The position numbers and the translations under genes were made by a program. From Kiritimatiellia bacterium (GTDB lineage Bacteria; Verrucomicrobiota; Kiritimatiellia; RFP12; UBA1067), in NCBI GenBank assembly GCA_028686345.1, contig JAQUCE010000054.1:1-34475 (forward strand): 34,475 bases of DNA, given 5' to 3'. The notes under the pieces are model-generated. The model did no database searches. It was given only the letters and a program-made list of their open reading frames with translations, and was not told the DNA's origin. Of this stretch, positions 1 through 7,823 are shown piece by piece (within the stretch, counting starts at the first letter, position 1; each line of letters begins with the position of its first letter).

Positions 1-1
1 G

Positions 2-935
2 AAAGTCAGTGTTGTAGGTGGCATAGCAATCACCAACAGCTATGTTTTTGACAATCTTAGCAGATTGCTTTCCGAAAAGCTTAACTCCGATGCAGCCGTA
101 AGCTATAGTTACGATCTTGCGGGCAACCGCCTCTCAGCCGGCGGGTCAAGCTACACTTACACACACAACAAACTTGATGGAGTGCTTCACGATGCGTCCG
201 GAAACATCACAAATATGGTGCAGAATGGTGTGACGTTGGATCTGGCGTGGAACAGCCAAGGCCAGCTGACCTCCGTCAGTACAAACGGAGTTTTCGCTGA
301 GTCCTACACCTGGGGGCCGATTGGCAACAGGCATTCAACGTCAAACGCCAGCGGCGTTGTGTATCATGCTTATAACGGCGATCACTGTGTGGCGGATCAT
401 AACTCTAGTGGAGACATCCTTGCTTCTTACACTTGGGGTTCAGGCGTTGATAACTTATTGGCCGTGACAGTGCATGAAGGTGCTTTCACCAACACATTCT
501 ACGCCGTCAAAGACCACCTCAACTCCGTCCATGCGTTGATTGATGATTCCGGCAACACCGTGATGACTGTTAGCTACGATGCTTGGGGAACCACTCTCAA
601 TTCGTCACTCATCACTCAGCATTCAGAACTCATCATTCAAGCTCCGTTATTTGTTTCAGGGAAGAGAGTGCAGCGGAGCGACGGGGCTTTACAACTTCCG
701 AGCCCGGTGGTACTCTTCTGATATTGGACGCTGGCTATCAAAGGACCCCATCGGCCTTGAGGGCGGTTTGAATTTGTATGTGGCGTTTGGTGACAATCCA
801 ATTAACTATATTGACCCGTGGTGCGAAGATATCTATTATGAATCCGGCGGCGGAGGGCATGCAGGGTTACTTATTGATAATCCGCAATCTTCCCCAGGGT
901 TATCCTCATTTTTTACCTCTACATTTTTTACCTAA
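2..935 (+). pseudogene. RHS/YD-repeat protein, 3' part, frameshifted
   Basis: The reading frame is already open at base 2, so the gene begins upstream of the window. It shows YD-repeat signatures such as YVFDNLSRL and YSYDLAGNRLS. At the 3' end it shows the RHS core signature (GLYNFRARWYSSDIGRW, then LSKDPIGLEGG and NPINYIDP), which normally precedes a variable toxin or effector tip. The YD-repeat part reads in frame 2 and stops at 719-721. The core signature reads in frame 3 and stops at 933-935, so a net +1 shift lies between about 590 and 645. A low-complexity tract of CATCACTCA/CATCATTCA-like words fills 599-640, and all three frames are open there. After the core only about 20 residues follow (DIYYESGGGGHAGLLID) before the frame runs into repeat R-A and stops, so no recognisable toxin domain remains. 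A degraded gene or a sequence error in the low-complexity tract is likely. Confidence 0.8.
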
Positions 936-990
936 AAAACACCGCTGCAATAGAATCTTCTACCCCTCTATTTTTCTACCCTCAAAAACA
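885..990 (+). repeat. R-A repeat, copy 1 (T-tract/ACCT motif, two units)
   Basis: Two tandem units of a T-run followed by ACCTCTA, a second T-run and ACCTAAAAAAC occupy 908-940 and 962-990. They are preceded by CCCAGGGTTAT. Related copies lie at 11221, 18665 and 25192. This copy supplies the last codons and the stop of the RHS frame, so it forms the present 3' boundary of that gene. Confidence 0.6.
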
Positions 991-1011
991 ACGCAGCGCA
1001 CCCTTTGCGCG

Positions 1012-1232
1012 TCTCAAGCTTCCAGTTTGAATGAAACTGTTTTCTGCAAGCAAGATGCTTGCACTACTCCATTATCACTTTTAGGGTCACCTCTCAATAA
1101 CCCGCTCTGGAGCAGGCTTCCGTCTTCAGGCTTCGCAATAGCTACGCCCGGACAAGTCGCGCTTCGCAGCTACGCCGGACACGGAAAGCCTGTACACCAA
1201 ACATCGTACAAGCCCAGGCATTATTGAAAAGG
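1012..1232 (-). repeat. R-B multi-hairpin element, copy 1
   Basis: Read on the minus strand, this matches the copies at 10527, 24636, 32653 and 34343. From its distal end it contains the small hairpin CAAGCT/AGCTTG (one mismatch here), the hairpin GCAAGCA/TGCTTGC, the word AAAAGTGATAATGGAGTAGTGC, then GCGGGTTATTGAGAGGT, and a long stem opened by AGGCTTTCCGTGTCCGG and closed by GAAGACGGAAGCCTG. It fills most of the gap between the RHS remnant and carB. No ORF here resembles a protein; function is unknown. Confidence 0.7.
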
Positions 1233-1331
1233 AATTCTCTGAAAGGACGGTAAGATGGCCGAAGGAGTTGGCGCGTTTTACCAACTATAATCACCTTAAA
1301 TTATTTTAACTGCTAAAGCAGCTTGATTGCC

Positions 1332-1360
1332 TTGTTTTTCAACGCGAATATTGATACATT
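1332..1360 (+). promoter_or_regulatory. candidate sigma70-type promoter for carB
   Basis: TTGTTT (1332-1337), a 17-bp spacer and TACATT (1355-1360) lie about 120 bp before the carB start, in unique sequence just downstream of the R-B repeat. Spacing is ideal but both hexamers are only partial matches. Confidence 0.35.
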
Positions 1361-1480
1361 TTATACGTTCATTTTGTTGTATTGGGATTTTGCTATGTTC
1401 ATCCTGTGCCCAGGCTCTGAAAGTGTTCTCGCTGACAGCATTTATAGGTTACCAGATAGATTCAATAGAGGTGCGTCGCT

Positions 1481-4400
1481 ATGTTTAAGATTGATGGAAT
1501 TGACAAGGTTATGATTATCGGCTCTGGCCCGATTGTTATCGGACAGGCCTGCGAGTTTGACTATTCAGGAACTCAGGCCTGTAAAGCCCTGCGTGAGCTG
1601 GGCTACAAGATTGTGTTGGTGAACTCCAACCCCGCCACAATTATGACCGACCCTGGAACAGCAGACTTCACCTATATTGAACCGCTGAATGCCGAGACCA
1701 TCACACGCATCATTGAAAAGGAGCGCCCGGATGCGCTGCTGCCCAACCTGGGCGGGCAGACCGCCCTGAATTTGGCCTCAGAGCTGCGTGATCTGGGTGT
1801 GCTGGAAAAATACGGTGTGCGCATGATCGGTGTTGATCTGGATGCGATCAAACGCGGTGAGGACCGCTTGGAGTTTAAGGCAACCATGAACGCGCTTGGC
1901 ATAGAAATGGCCAAGAGTGATGTCGCAAAAACACTTGCCGAAGCAGAGGAGATCGTCAAGGAGATCGGTCTGCCCTGTGTGATCCGCCCTGCCTACACCA
2001 TGGGCGGGACCGGCGGCGGCCTGGTCTTCAATATGGAGGAGTTCCGCACCATTGTCTCACGCGGACTGGCTGCCAGCCGTGTCTCGCAGGTGCTGGTTGA
2101 AGAGTCGGTGCTGGGCTGGGAGGAGCTGGAGCTGGAGGTGGTGCGCGATATCAACAACGACATGATCACGATCTGTTTTATTGAGAATGTCGACCCCATG
2201 GGTGTGCATACCGGCGACTCTTTCTGCACCGCGCCGATGCTGACTGTCAGTCAGGAGCTGCAGGAGCGTCTGCAGGGATACGCCTACCGCATTGTGGAGG
2301 CTATCGGCGTGATCGGCGGCACTAATGTGCAGTTTGCCCATGATCCTGTCTCTGACCGTGTGGTGATTATCGAGATCAACCCGCGCACCTCGCGCTCCTC
2401 CGCACTGGCCTCCAAGGCCACCGGATTCCCGATTGCCCTGATCTCCGCTAAGCTGGCAGGCGGCATGACCTTGCGCGATATCCCGTACTGGCGCGATGGC
2501 ACACTCGACCAATACACACCCTCCGGCGATTATGTGGTGGTCAAGTTCGCCCGCTGGGGTTTTGAAAAGTTCAAGGGCATTGAGGATAAACTCGGAACCC
2601 AGATGCGCGCGGTCGGTGAGGTCATGAGCATCGGCAAAACCTACAAAGAGGCCTTCCAAAAAGCGATCCGCTCGCTGGAGCAGGGACGTTACGGCCTAGG
2701 TTTTGCCAAGGATTTCAACCGTAAAACTAAAGAGCAGTTGATGGACTTACTGATCTATCCGACCAGCGAGCGCCAGTTCATAATCTATGAGGCTCTGCGC
2801 AAAGGGGCCACAGTGGAAGAGATCCACGCCCGCACGGATATCAAGGCCTGGTTCCTGGAGCAGATGCTGGAGCTGGTTCAGTTGGAGGAGGAGATCCTGG
2901 AGTATAAAGGGGTTGGTCTGCCGGACGAGCTGCTGCTCGTGGCCAAACGCGACGGCTTTGCCGACCGGTACCTCGCTCAACTGATGGATGTTCCCGAGAC
3001 TGTAATCCGTGTGCGCCGTCTGGAGCTGGGCCTGGCTGCTGCTTGGGAAGCGGTGACAGTGAGCGGGGTGGAGGATGCCGCTTACTATTATTCCACCTAT
3101 AACGCCCCTGACAAAACAGTCAGCTCGACCAAGAAAAAAGTGATGGTACTGGGCGGCGGACCCAATCGCATTGGCCAGGGGATTGAATTTGATTACTGCT
3201 GTGTGCATGCGGCCTTTGCCTTGCGCGATGCGGGATACGAAACCATTATGGTTAACTGCAACCCGGAAACAGTCTCCACTGATTATGACACCTCGGACAA
3301 GCTCTACTTTGAGCCGCTGACAGTCGAAGATGTGCTGGCAATCTACGCCAAGGAGAAACCAATCGGCGTGATCTGTCTGTTCGGCGGCCAGACACCGCTC
3401 AATATTGCCAAAGAGCTGGAGGAGGCGGGAGTCAAGATCCTGGGCACCACCCCGGCGATCATCGACTTATCTGAAGACCGTGACCAGTTCCGCATGATCA
3501 TGGAAAACCTTGGCATCCCCATGCCGGAGTCCGGCATGGCAGTGGATGTCGACGATGCGGTTGCGATTGCATCTCAGATTGACTATCCTCTCATGGTGCG
3601 CCCCTCCTACGTGCTGGGCGGACGCGGCATGGAGGTTGTCTATGATGAGGAGATGCTGCGTCAGTATATGACCGCCGCAGTGGGGGTCACCCCGGATCGC
3701 CCGATCCTGATCGACCGCTTCCTGCAGGATGCGCTGGAGTGCGAGGCTGATGCCATTGCCGATGGCACGGATGCCTTTGTGCCTGCCGTGATGGAACACA
3801 TCGAGCTGGCGGGCGTGCACTCCGGCGACTCGGCTTGCATCATTCCGCCGGTCAGCATTCCACAGAAGCACATTGACACGATCTGTGAGTATACCCGCCG
3901 GATTGCCCGCGAGATGAAGGTGGTCGGCCTGATGAATATTCAATACGCGATCTGCGGTGATGTCGTCTACGTGCTGGAGGCCAACCCGCGCGCTTCGCGC
4001 ACAGTGCCACTGGTCTCCAAGGTCTGCGGACTCTCCATGGCGCGTGTCGCGACCCAGGTGCTGTTGGGCAAAAAACTCTCAGAGCTCAACCTTAAACAGG
4101 CCCAGGTGCCTTATTACGGCGTGAAAGAGGCGGTCTTCCCCTTCAGCATGTTCCCTGAGGTTGACCCTTTGCTGGGGCCTGAGATGCGCTCCACCGGCGA
4201 GGTGCTCGGTCTGGCAGATACCCCTGGATTGGCTTTTTATAAGTCACAAGAGGCAGCCTCGCAGATCCTGCCCCTGAAGGGCACTGTGTTGCTCTCAGTT
4301 GATGCCAAGGGCAAAGAGAAGATATTGCCAACTGCCCGCAAGCTGCGGGAGTCCGGATTTTCGATCCTGGCCACTGAAAAAACTTGCGCCTTTCTGCAAT

Positions 4401-4684
4401 CGCATGGCATCGAATGCCAGCGGATTTTAAAGATGCACGAGGGGCGCCCGAACATTGTTGACGCAATTGCCAACCGCGAGATCCAGTTGGTGATCAATAC
4501 GCCGATTGGCAAAGCCAGCATGACCGATGACTCTTACATCCGTAAGGCCGCGATCAAATACGGTGTCCCCTATGTGACCACTGTCGCGGCCGCTCAGGCC
4601 ACGGCCTACGGCATTGCCGAGCGCATTAAAAACCAGAGCAATGTTCTGTCATTGCAGGAGTACCACAAAAAACTTACATTCTAA
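1481..4684 (+). CDS. carB: carbamoyl-phosphate synthase large subunit
   Basis: Makes carbamoyl phosphate from glutamine-derived ammonia, bicarbonate and two ATP for pyrimidine and arginine synthesis; it is cytosolic and partners with CarA. The 1067 residues match the usual length of about 1070. The first ATP-grasp half carries GSGPIVIGQACEFDYSG near the N-terminus, NSNPATIMTD, RPAYTMGGTGGG and EINPRTSRSSALASKATG. The second half repeats the plan with GGGPNRIGQGIEFDYCC (about residue 555), NCNPETVSTDYDTSD, RPSYVLGGRGMEVVYD and ANPRASRTVPLVSK. The last 130 residues form the MGS-like allosteric domain (INTPIGKASMTDDSYIRKAA). The start is set by AGAGGTG at 1467-1473, 7 bp upstream. carA is not in the window. 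The next gene follows after 14 bp and may share the transcript. The protein looks complete. Confidence 0.97.
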   Translation: MFKIDGIDKVMIIGSGPIVIGQACEFDYSGTQACKALRELGYKIVLVNSNPATIMTDPGTADFTYIEPLNAETITRIIEKERPDALLPNLGGQTALNLASELRDLGVLEKYGVRMIGVDLDAIKRGEDRLEFKATMNALGIEMAKSDVAKTLAEAEEIVKEIGLPCVIRPAYTMGGTGGGLVFNMEEFRTIVSRGLAASRVSQVLVEESVLGWEELELEVVRDINNDMITICFIENVDPMGVHTGDSFCTAPMLTVSQELQERLQGYAYRIVEAIGVIGGTNVQFAHDPVSDRVVIIEINPRTSRSSALASKATGFPIALISAKLAGGMTLRDIPYWRDGTLDQYTPSGDYVVVKFARWGFEKFKGIEDKLGTQMRAVGEVMSIGKTYKEAFQKAIRSLEQGRYGLGFAKDFNRKTKEQLMDLLIYPTSERQFIIYEALRKGATVEEIHARTDIKAWFLEQMLELVQLEEEILEYKGVGLPDELLLVAKRDGFADRYLAQLMDVPETVIRVRRLELGLAAAWEAVTVSGVEDAAYYYSTYNAPDKTVSSTKKKVMVLGGGPNRIGQGIEFDYCCVHAAFALRDAGYETIMVNCNPETVSTDYDTSDKLYFEPLTVEDVLAIYAKEKPIGVICLFGGQTPLNIAKELEEAGVKILGTTPAIIDLSEDRDQFRMIMENLGIPMPESGMAVDVDDAVAIASQIDYPLMVRPSYVLGGRGMEVVYDEEMLRQYMTAAVGVTPDRPILIDRFLQDALECEADAIADGTDAFVPAVMEHIELAGVHSGDSACIIPPVSIPQKHIDTICEYTRRIAREMKVVGLMNIQYAICGDVVYVLEANPRASRTVPLVSKVCGLSMARVATQVLLGKKLSELNLKQAQVPYYGVKEAVFPFSMFPEVDPLLGPEMRSTGEVLGLADTPGLAFYKSQEAASQILPLKGTVLLSVDAKGKEKILPTARKLRESGFSILATEKTCAFLQSHGIECQRILKMHEGRPNIVDAIANREIQLVINTPIGKASMTDDSYIRKAAIKYGVPYVTTVAAAQATAYGIAERIKNQSNVLSLQEYHKKLTF

Positions 4685-4698
4685 ATTAGGAGGTAAAG

Positions 4699-6039
4699 AT
4701 GACACGTCGGGACTTTTCAAAAGCCTCTTTTGCTGCCATACTGGCAGCTCAGAGTGCGCCTTTTATCCTGCGCGGCCAAGGTGCGAAGCGCTATAAGGTT
4801 GTTTTGATCGGCTGCGGCTGGTGGGGTATGAATATACTCAATACAGCCCTGGCCAGCGGCACCTGCGAGGTTAGCGCTCTCTGCGATGTGGACCAGCGCA
4901 TGCTCGATAAAGCCTGCGAGTCGCTGCAGGGGCAGAACATCAGCAATCCAAAGCGCTACAAGGATTTCCGCGAAGTTCTCGCCCGGGAAAAGCCGGATAT
5001 CGCGATAGTGGCAACGCCGGATCACTGGCACCCGCTGATCACAATTGAGGCCTGCAAGCAGGGGGCGCATGTTTATGTTGAGAAACCGGTTAGTCACACT
5101 GTGCTGGAGGGCAGCGCCATGGTGGCCGCTGCCCGCAAGTATGGGCGTAAGGTGCAAGTGGGCACCCACCGCCGTGTTTCGCCGCATAACCTGAGTGCCT
5201 ATGAGTTCGTGCACTCCGGCAAGCTTGGAAAGATAGCCACCGCCAAATGCTTTATCGCCTATGGCGGCGGCGCGGAGAAGCCCAAGCAGAATAGCGAGCC
5301 TCCCAAGGAGCTGGATTGGGATATGTGGTGCGGACCCGCGCCCCTGCGGCACTTCTGCGGTGACATGAATAATCTCTGGAGCGGCGCCATCCATCCGCGC
5401 GGCTTTCGCAACTACCTCGACTTTGCCAATGGTCAGGTGGCTGACTGGGGTGTGCACTGGATTGACCAGGTGCTCTGGTTTACCGGGCGCACCTCGCCTG
5501 TGAGCTGCTACTCCACCGGCGGACGGCCTGTGCTGGGACCGGCGATTTATAACGATCAGGAGCAGACCTCCGACGCGCCCGACCACCAGATCGCTGTCTG
5601 GAAGTTTGCCGATGGTTTTGATCTGACCTGGGAGCACCGTCGTTTTGCCAATAACAACCATATGAAGGGCGAGAACGTCGGAGTGCTTTTTTACGCTGAG
5701 AAAGGCATATTGCACCTGGGCTGGCAGCAGGGCTGGACCTTCTACCCCTCCAACAGTAAAGAGCCGTCTGTGCATGTTGAAGCGCAGTTACATGAGCCGG
5801 ATGGCCAGAATATAAAAGAGCTGTGGAGCGATTTCATCACCTCGATCGAAACCGATGTTCTGCCAGTCTGTGATATTGAGAAGGGTCATCAGGCCTCGGC
5901 CATGTGCCTGATGGCCAATGTTTCCATGAAACTGGGGCGCAGCATTGTCTGGAATGGAAAGACGGAACGTACTGGCGACCCAGAGGCGGATGCCTTGCTG
6001 CGTCGCGATTACCGCGGCAGTTGGCAGTATCCGGTGTAG
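4699..6039 (+). CDS. Tat-exported Gfo/Idh/MocA-family oxidoreductase (1)
   Basis: A 446-residue NAD(P)-dependent sugar or cyclitol dehydrogenase-like protein; the substrate cannot be read from sequence. Residues 2-8 (TRRDFSK) followed by a short hydrophobic stretch form a twin-arginine signal, suggesting export of the folded, cofactor-loaded enzyme. The Rossmann glycine motif GCGWWG is at 38-43, TPDHWHP near 104-110, and the family lysine motif EKP at 128-130. The C-terminal half has ADWGVHWIDQ, retaining both the Asp and the HxxD of the usual catalytic region. AGGAGGT at 4688-4694 gives a strong ribosome site for the ATG at 4699. It lies 14 bp after carB, a probable read-through arrangement rather than a pathway link. 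Its 3' end converges on the next oxidoreductase across palindrome R-C. Confidence 0.88.
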   Translation: MTRRDFSKASFAAILAAQSAPFILRGQGAKRYKVVLIGCGWWGMNILNTALASGTCEVSALCDVDQRMLDKACESLQGQNISNPKRYKDFREVLAREKPDIAIVATPDHWHPLITIEACKQGAHVYVEKPVSHTVLEGSAMVAAARKYGRKVQVGTHRRVSPHNLSAYEFVHSGKLGKIATAKCFIAYGGGAEKPKQNSEPPKELDWDMWCGPAPLRHFCGDMNNLWSGAIHPRGFRNYLDFANGQVADWGVHWIDQVLWFTGRTSPVSCYSTGGRPVLGPAIYNDQEQTSDAPDHQIAVWKFADGFDLTWEHRRFANNNHMKGENVGVLFYAEKGILHLGWQQGWTFYPSNSKEPSVHVEAQLHEPDGQNIKELWSDFITSIETDVLPVCDIEKGHQASAMCLMANVSMKLGRSIVWNGKTERTGDPEADALLRRDYRGSWQYPV

Positions 6040-6051
6040 ACTGCGGGGAGC

Positions 6052-6099
6052 GTAGCTCCGATTTCCAAGCGGACATGTCCGGTTGGAAACCGGAGCTAC
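6052..6099. repeat. R-C 48-bp palindrome, copy 1
   Basis: GTAGCTCCG ... CGGAGCTAC bracket a near-perfect inverted repeat with 24-nt half-sites and a centre of GGACATGTCC; only two positions fail exact symmetry. A second copy lies at 25598-25645. It sits between two convergent genes (stops at 6039 and 6203) and, as RNA from either strand, would fold into a strong stem. No T-run follows, so it is not a classical intrinsic terminator. Confidence 0.75.
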
Positions 6100-6114
6100 T
6101 GCGGTCGGCTACGC

Positions 6115-6171
6115 CATCAATCAGCGTTGTTCAGGGCTGACCGAAGGAGACGAGGATTGGGATTAGGATTG
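6115..6171 (+). repeat. R-K repeat, copy 1 (GATTAGGATT-type)
   Basis: ATCAATCAGCGTTGTTCAGG, then GAAGGAGACGAGGATTGGG and ATTAGGATT, closely match 10635-10700. A shorter related stretch lies near 24940-24985. Noncoding, function unknown. Confidence 0.6.
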
Positions 6172-6202
6172 GCCCCCGACAACTCGCCTAAGCTGCTGCT
6201 GT

Positions 6203-7567
6203 TCACACCTTATATGACCATGGCGCGCGATGAGGGCGGCCAAGCATTTTGGCTGCTTCGTCATCTCCGGCGATGGTTTCATTTTTGGCATCCCAACGAA
6301 TTCGGCGATCCAGCTGCATCGCAATATTGCCGAGATGGCAGACATTTGAAACGCGGCTTCCGATCTCAACCGGCTCATTTGGATCTTCGCGTGATTTAAC
6401 ACAATCAATAAACCTGCGGTAATGAGCGGTGAACTGCGCTGCGGTGCCTGCTCCTGGTACGGCTTTGGCAATCTCAGGCGAAGACGACTCTGTGATCTTG
6501 CGGCCATTGGTTTCAATCCACCCTTTGTCGCCTTCGATCCGCACGCCAAAAGATTTCGGAGAGGTCACGCACTCCATCTCCAGTCCGTCAGCATAACGGA
6601 AGCCGAAGTGCACCTTGGTGGCGGTGTCGTAAAGATCGCCCTTGAGTGGGAACTCCGCGCCCATATTCCACAGCTCTTCCGGCATGGTTTCATCCAGGCC
6701 CAGCGCCCACATGGCCACACCAATGGCATGGTGGCCGAAGTTGGTGGTCTGACCGCCGGAGTAGTCGCTGCCAAAGCGGAAGCGGTATAAACAGCGGTCT
6801 TTGTGGTATGGAACTTCAGGTGCCGGCCCCAGCCACATATCATACTCAAAGCCCTCTGGAATCGGCATCGGCTGCCAGCCAGGTCCAGGGCCGGTAAAGT
6901 TGTTTTTAGCGACATACGTTACCACTCGTTGCGGCTTGCCGACAACTCCTTCGCGTATGGCTTTGCAAAAATCGTTGAGAAAGGTTGTGGAACGCCACTG
7001 GCTGCCGGTCTGCAAGACCCGGTTATACTTGCGCACAGCTTTGATCATCTCCTGTCCGTCACGCACTGTCAGGCTCAGCGGTTTTTGGCAATAGATATCC
7101 TTGCCGGCCGCCGCCGCCTGGATGGTCTGAATCGCATGCCAGTGATCCGGTGTGATAATCGCCACGGTGTCAATATCCTTGCGGGCCAGCAGCTCACGAA
7201 AATCAACATAAGCGGCGCATCCCTTAAATGTTCCGGATGCCGAGCGTTCGGCATATGCCTTCTCTACCATCTCACGCACAGGCTCGCGTCCCAGGAACTG
7301 CGTATCGCGAACATAGCCATGACTTGCCTTATTCACATCGCAGACCGCCACAATCTGCACATCTTCCATTGGCAGCCATTGCTTGAGATCATGCTCGGCC
7401 TGGTTACCGCAGCCGATGATACCCATGGTGATACGTTTCGACGGAGAGTTCGCGCCTAGCGTTTGCGAACGCATGACCATTGGAAAGCTGATCACACCCG
7501 CAGCAGTTGTTTTCAAAAAACCACGGCGCGTGTTTGCCGGTGCCAATCCTTTGTTACCATCATTCAT
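6203..7567 (-). CDS. Tat-exported Gfo/Idh/MocA-family oxidoreductase (2)
   Basis: A 454-residue member of the family as found in planctomycete-like genomes. The Tat motif TRRGFLK is at 13-19, after an unusually long n-region, followed by a hydrophobic segment ending near residue 37. GCGNQA at 52-57 is the nucleotide-binding motif (alanine instead of the third glycine). TPDHWH is present. The family EKP motif reads QKP (CQKPLSLTV), a common variant. In the C-terminal half the region that reads WGxHxxD in the other two homologues here is TNFGHHAIGVAMW, so the usual Asp is Gly. AAGGAG at 7576-7581, 7 nt from the ATG, fixes the start. It is divergent from the enolase-family gene across 256 bp. 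Sugar or cyclitol dehydrogenase-like; substrate unknown. Confidence 0.88.
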   Translation of the reverse strand: MNDGNKGLAPANTRRGFLKTTAAGVISFPMVMRSQTLGANSPSKRITMGIIGCGNQAEHDLKQWLPMEDVQIVAVCDVNKASHGYVRDTQFLGREPVREMVEKAYAERSASGTFKGCAAYVDFRELLARKDIDTVAIITPDHWHAIQTIQAAAAGKDIYCQKPLSLTVRDGQEMIKAVRKYNRVLQTGSQWRSTTFLNDFCKAIREGVVGKPQRVVTYVAKNNFTGPGPGWQPMPIPEGFEYDMWLGPAPEVPYHKDRCLYRFRFGSDYSGGQTTNFGHHAIGVAMWALGLDETMPEELWNMGAEFPLKGDLYDTATKVHFGFRYADGLEMECVTSPKSFGVRIEGDKGWIETNGRKITESSSPEIAKAVPGAGTAAQFTAHYRRFIDCVKSREDPNEPVEIGSRVSNVCHLGNIAMQLDRRIRWDAKNETIAGDDEAAKMLGRPHRAPWSYKV

Positions 7568-7646
7568 CCTTGAACTCCTTGTTTCTTACTCACACCGACC
7601 ACCCACGATGGCAGTTGATGTGGAAAACCGATAACCATCCACGCCA

Positions 7647-7676
7647 TATATAAGCAGAAGCCGCGAAATTGCACAA
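7647..7676 (-). promoter_or_regulatory. candidate promoter for oxidoreductase (2)
   Basis: On the minus strand TTGTGC (7676-7671), an 18-bp spacer and TATATA (7652-7647) lie about 80 bp before the ATG at 7567. The rest of the 256-bp divergent gap shows no repeat copy and no other clear signal. Confidence 0.4.
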
Positions 7677-7823
7677 GGCATTTTTAGAATATCTTTTTGC
7701 GGCTGAATGGTTTTTCCTGTAACGGGAAGCTGTTTTGGGGTGGACATTTTTTGTCTGCCACTGCATACTTCATGTTCAATTTGCAGGAGCAGGAGTTGAA
7801 AGAACAGCAACTAAGGAGAGAGC

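Noticed and set aside
590..645. Programmed frameshifting in the RHS gene
   Set aside because: No heptameric slippery site or downstream structure was seen; a low-complexity tract explains an indel more simply.
778..1227. 149-codon ORF after the RHS remnant
   Set aside because: It runs across R-A and R-B repeats in a frame without any protein-family features.
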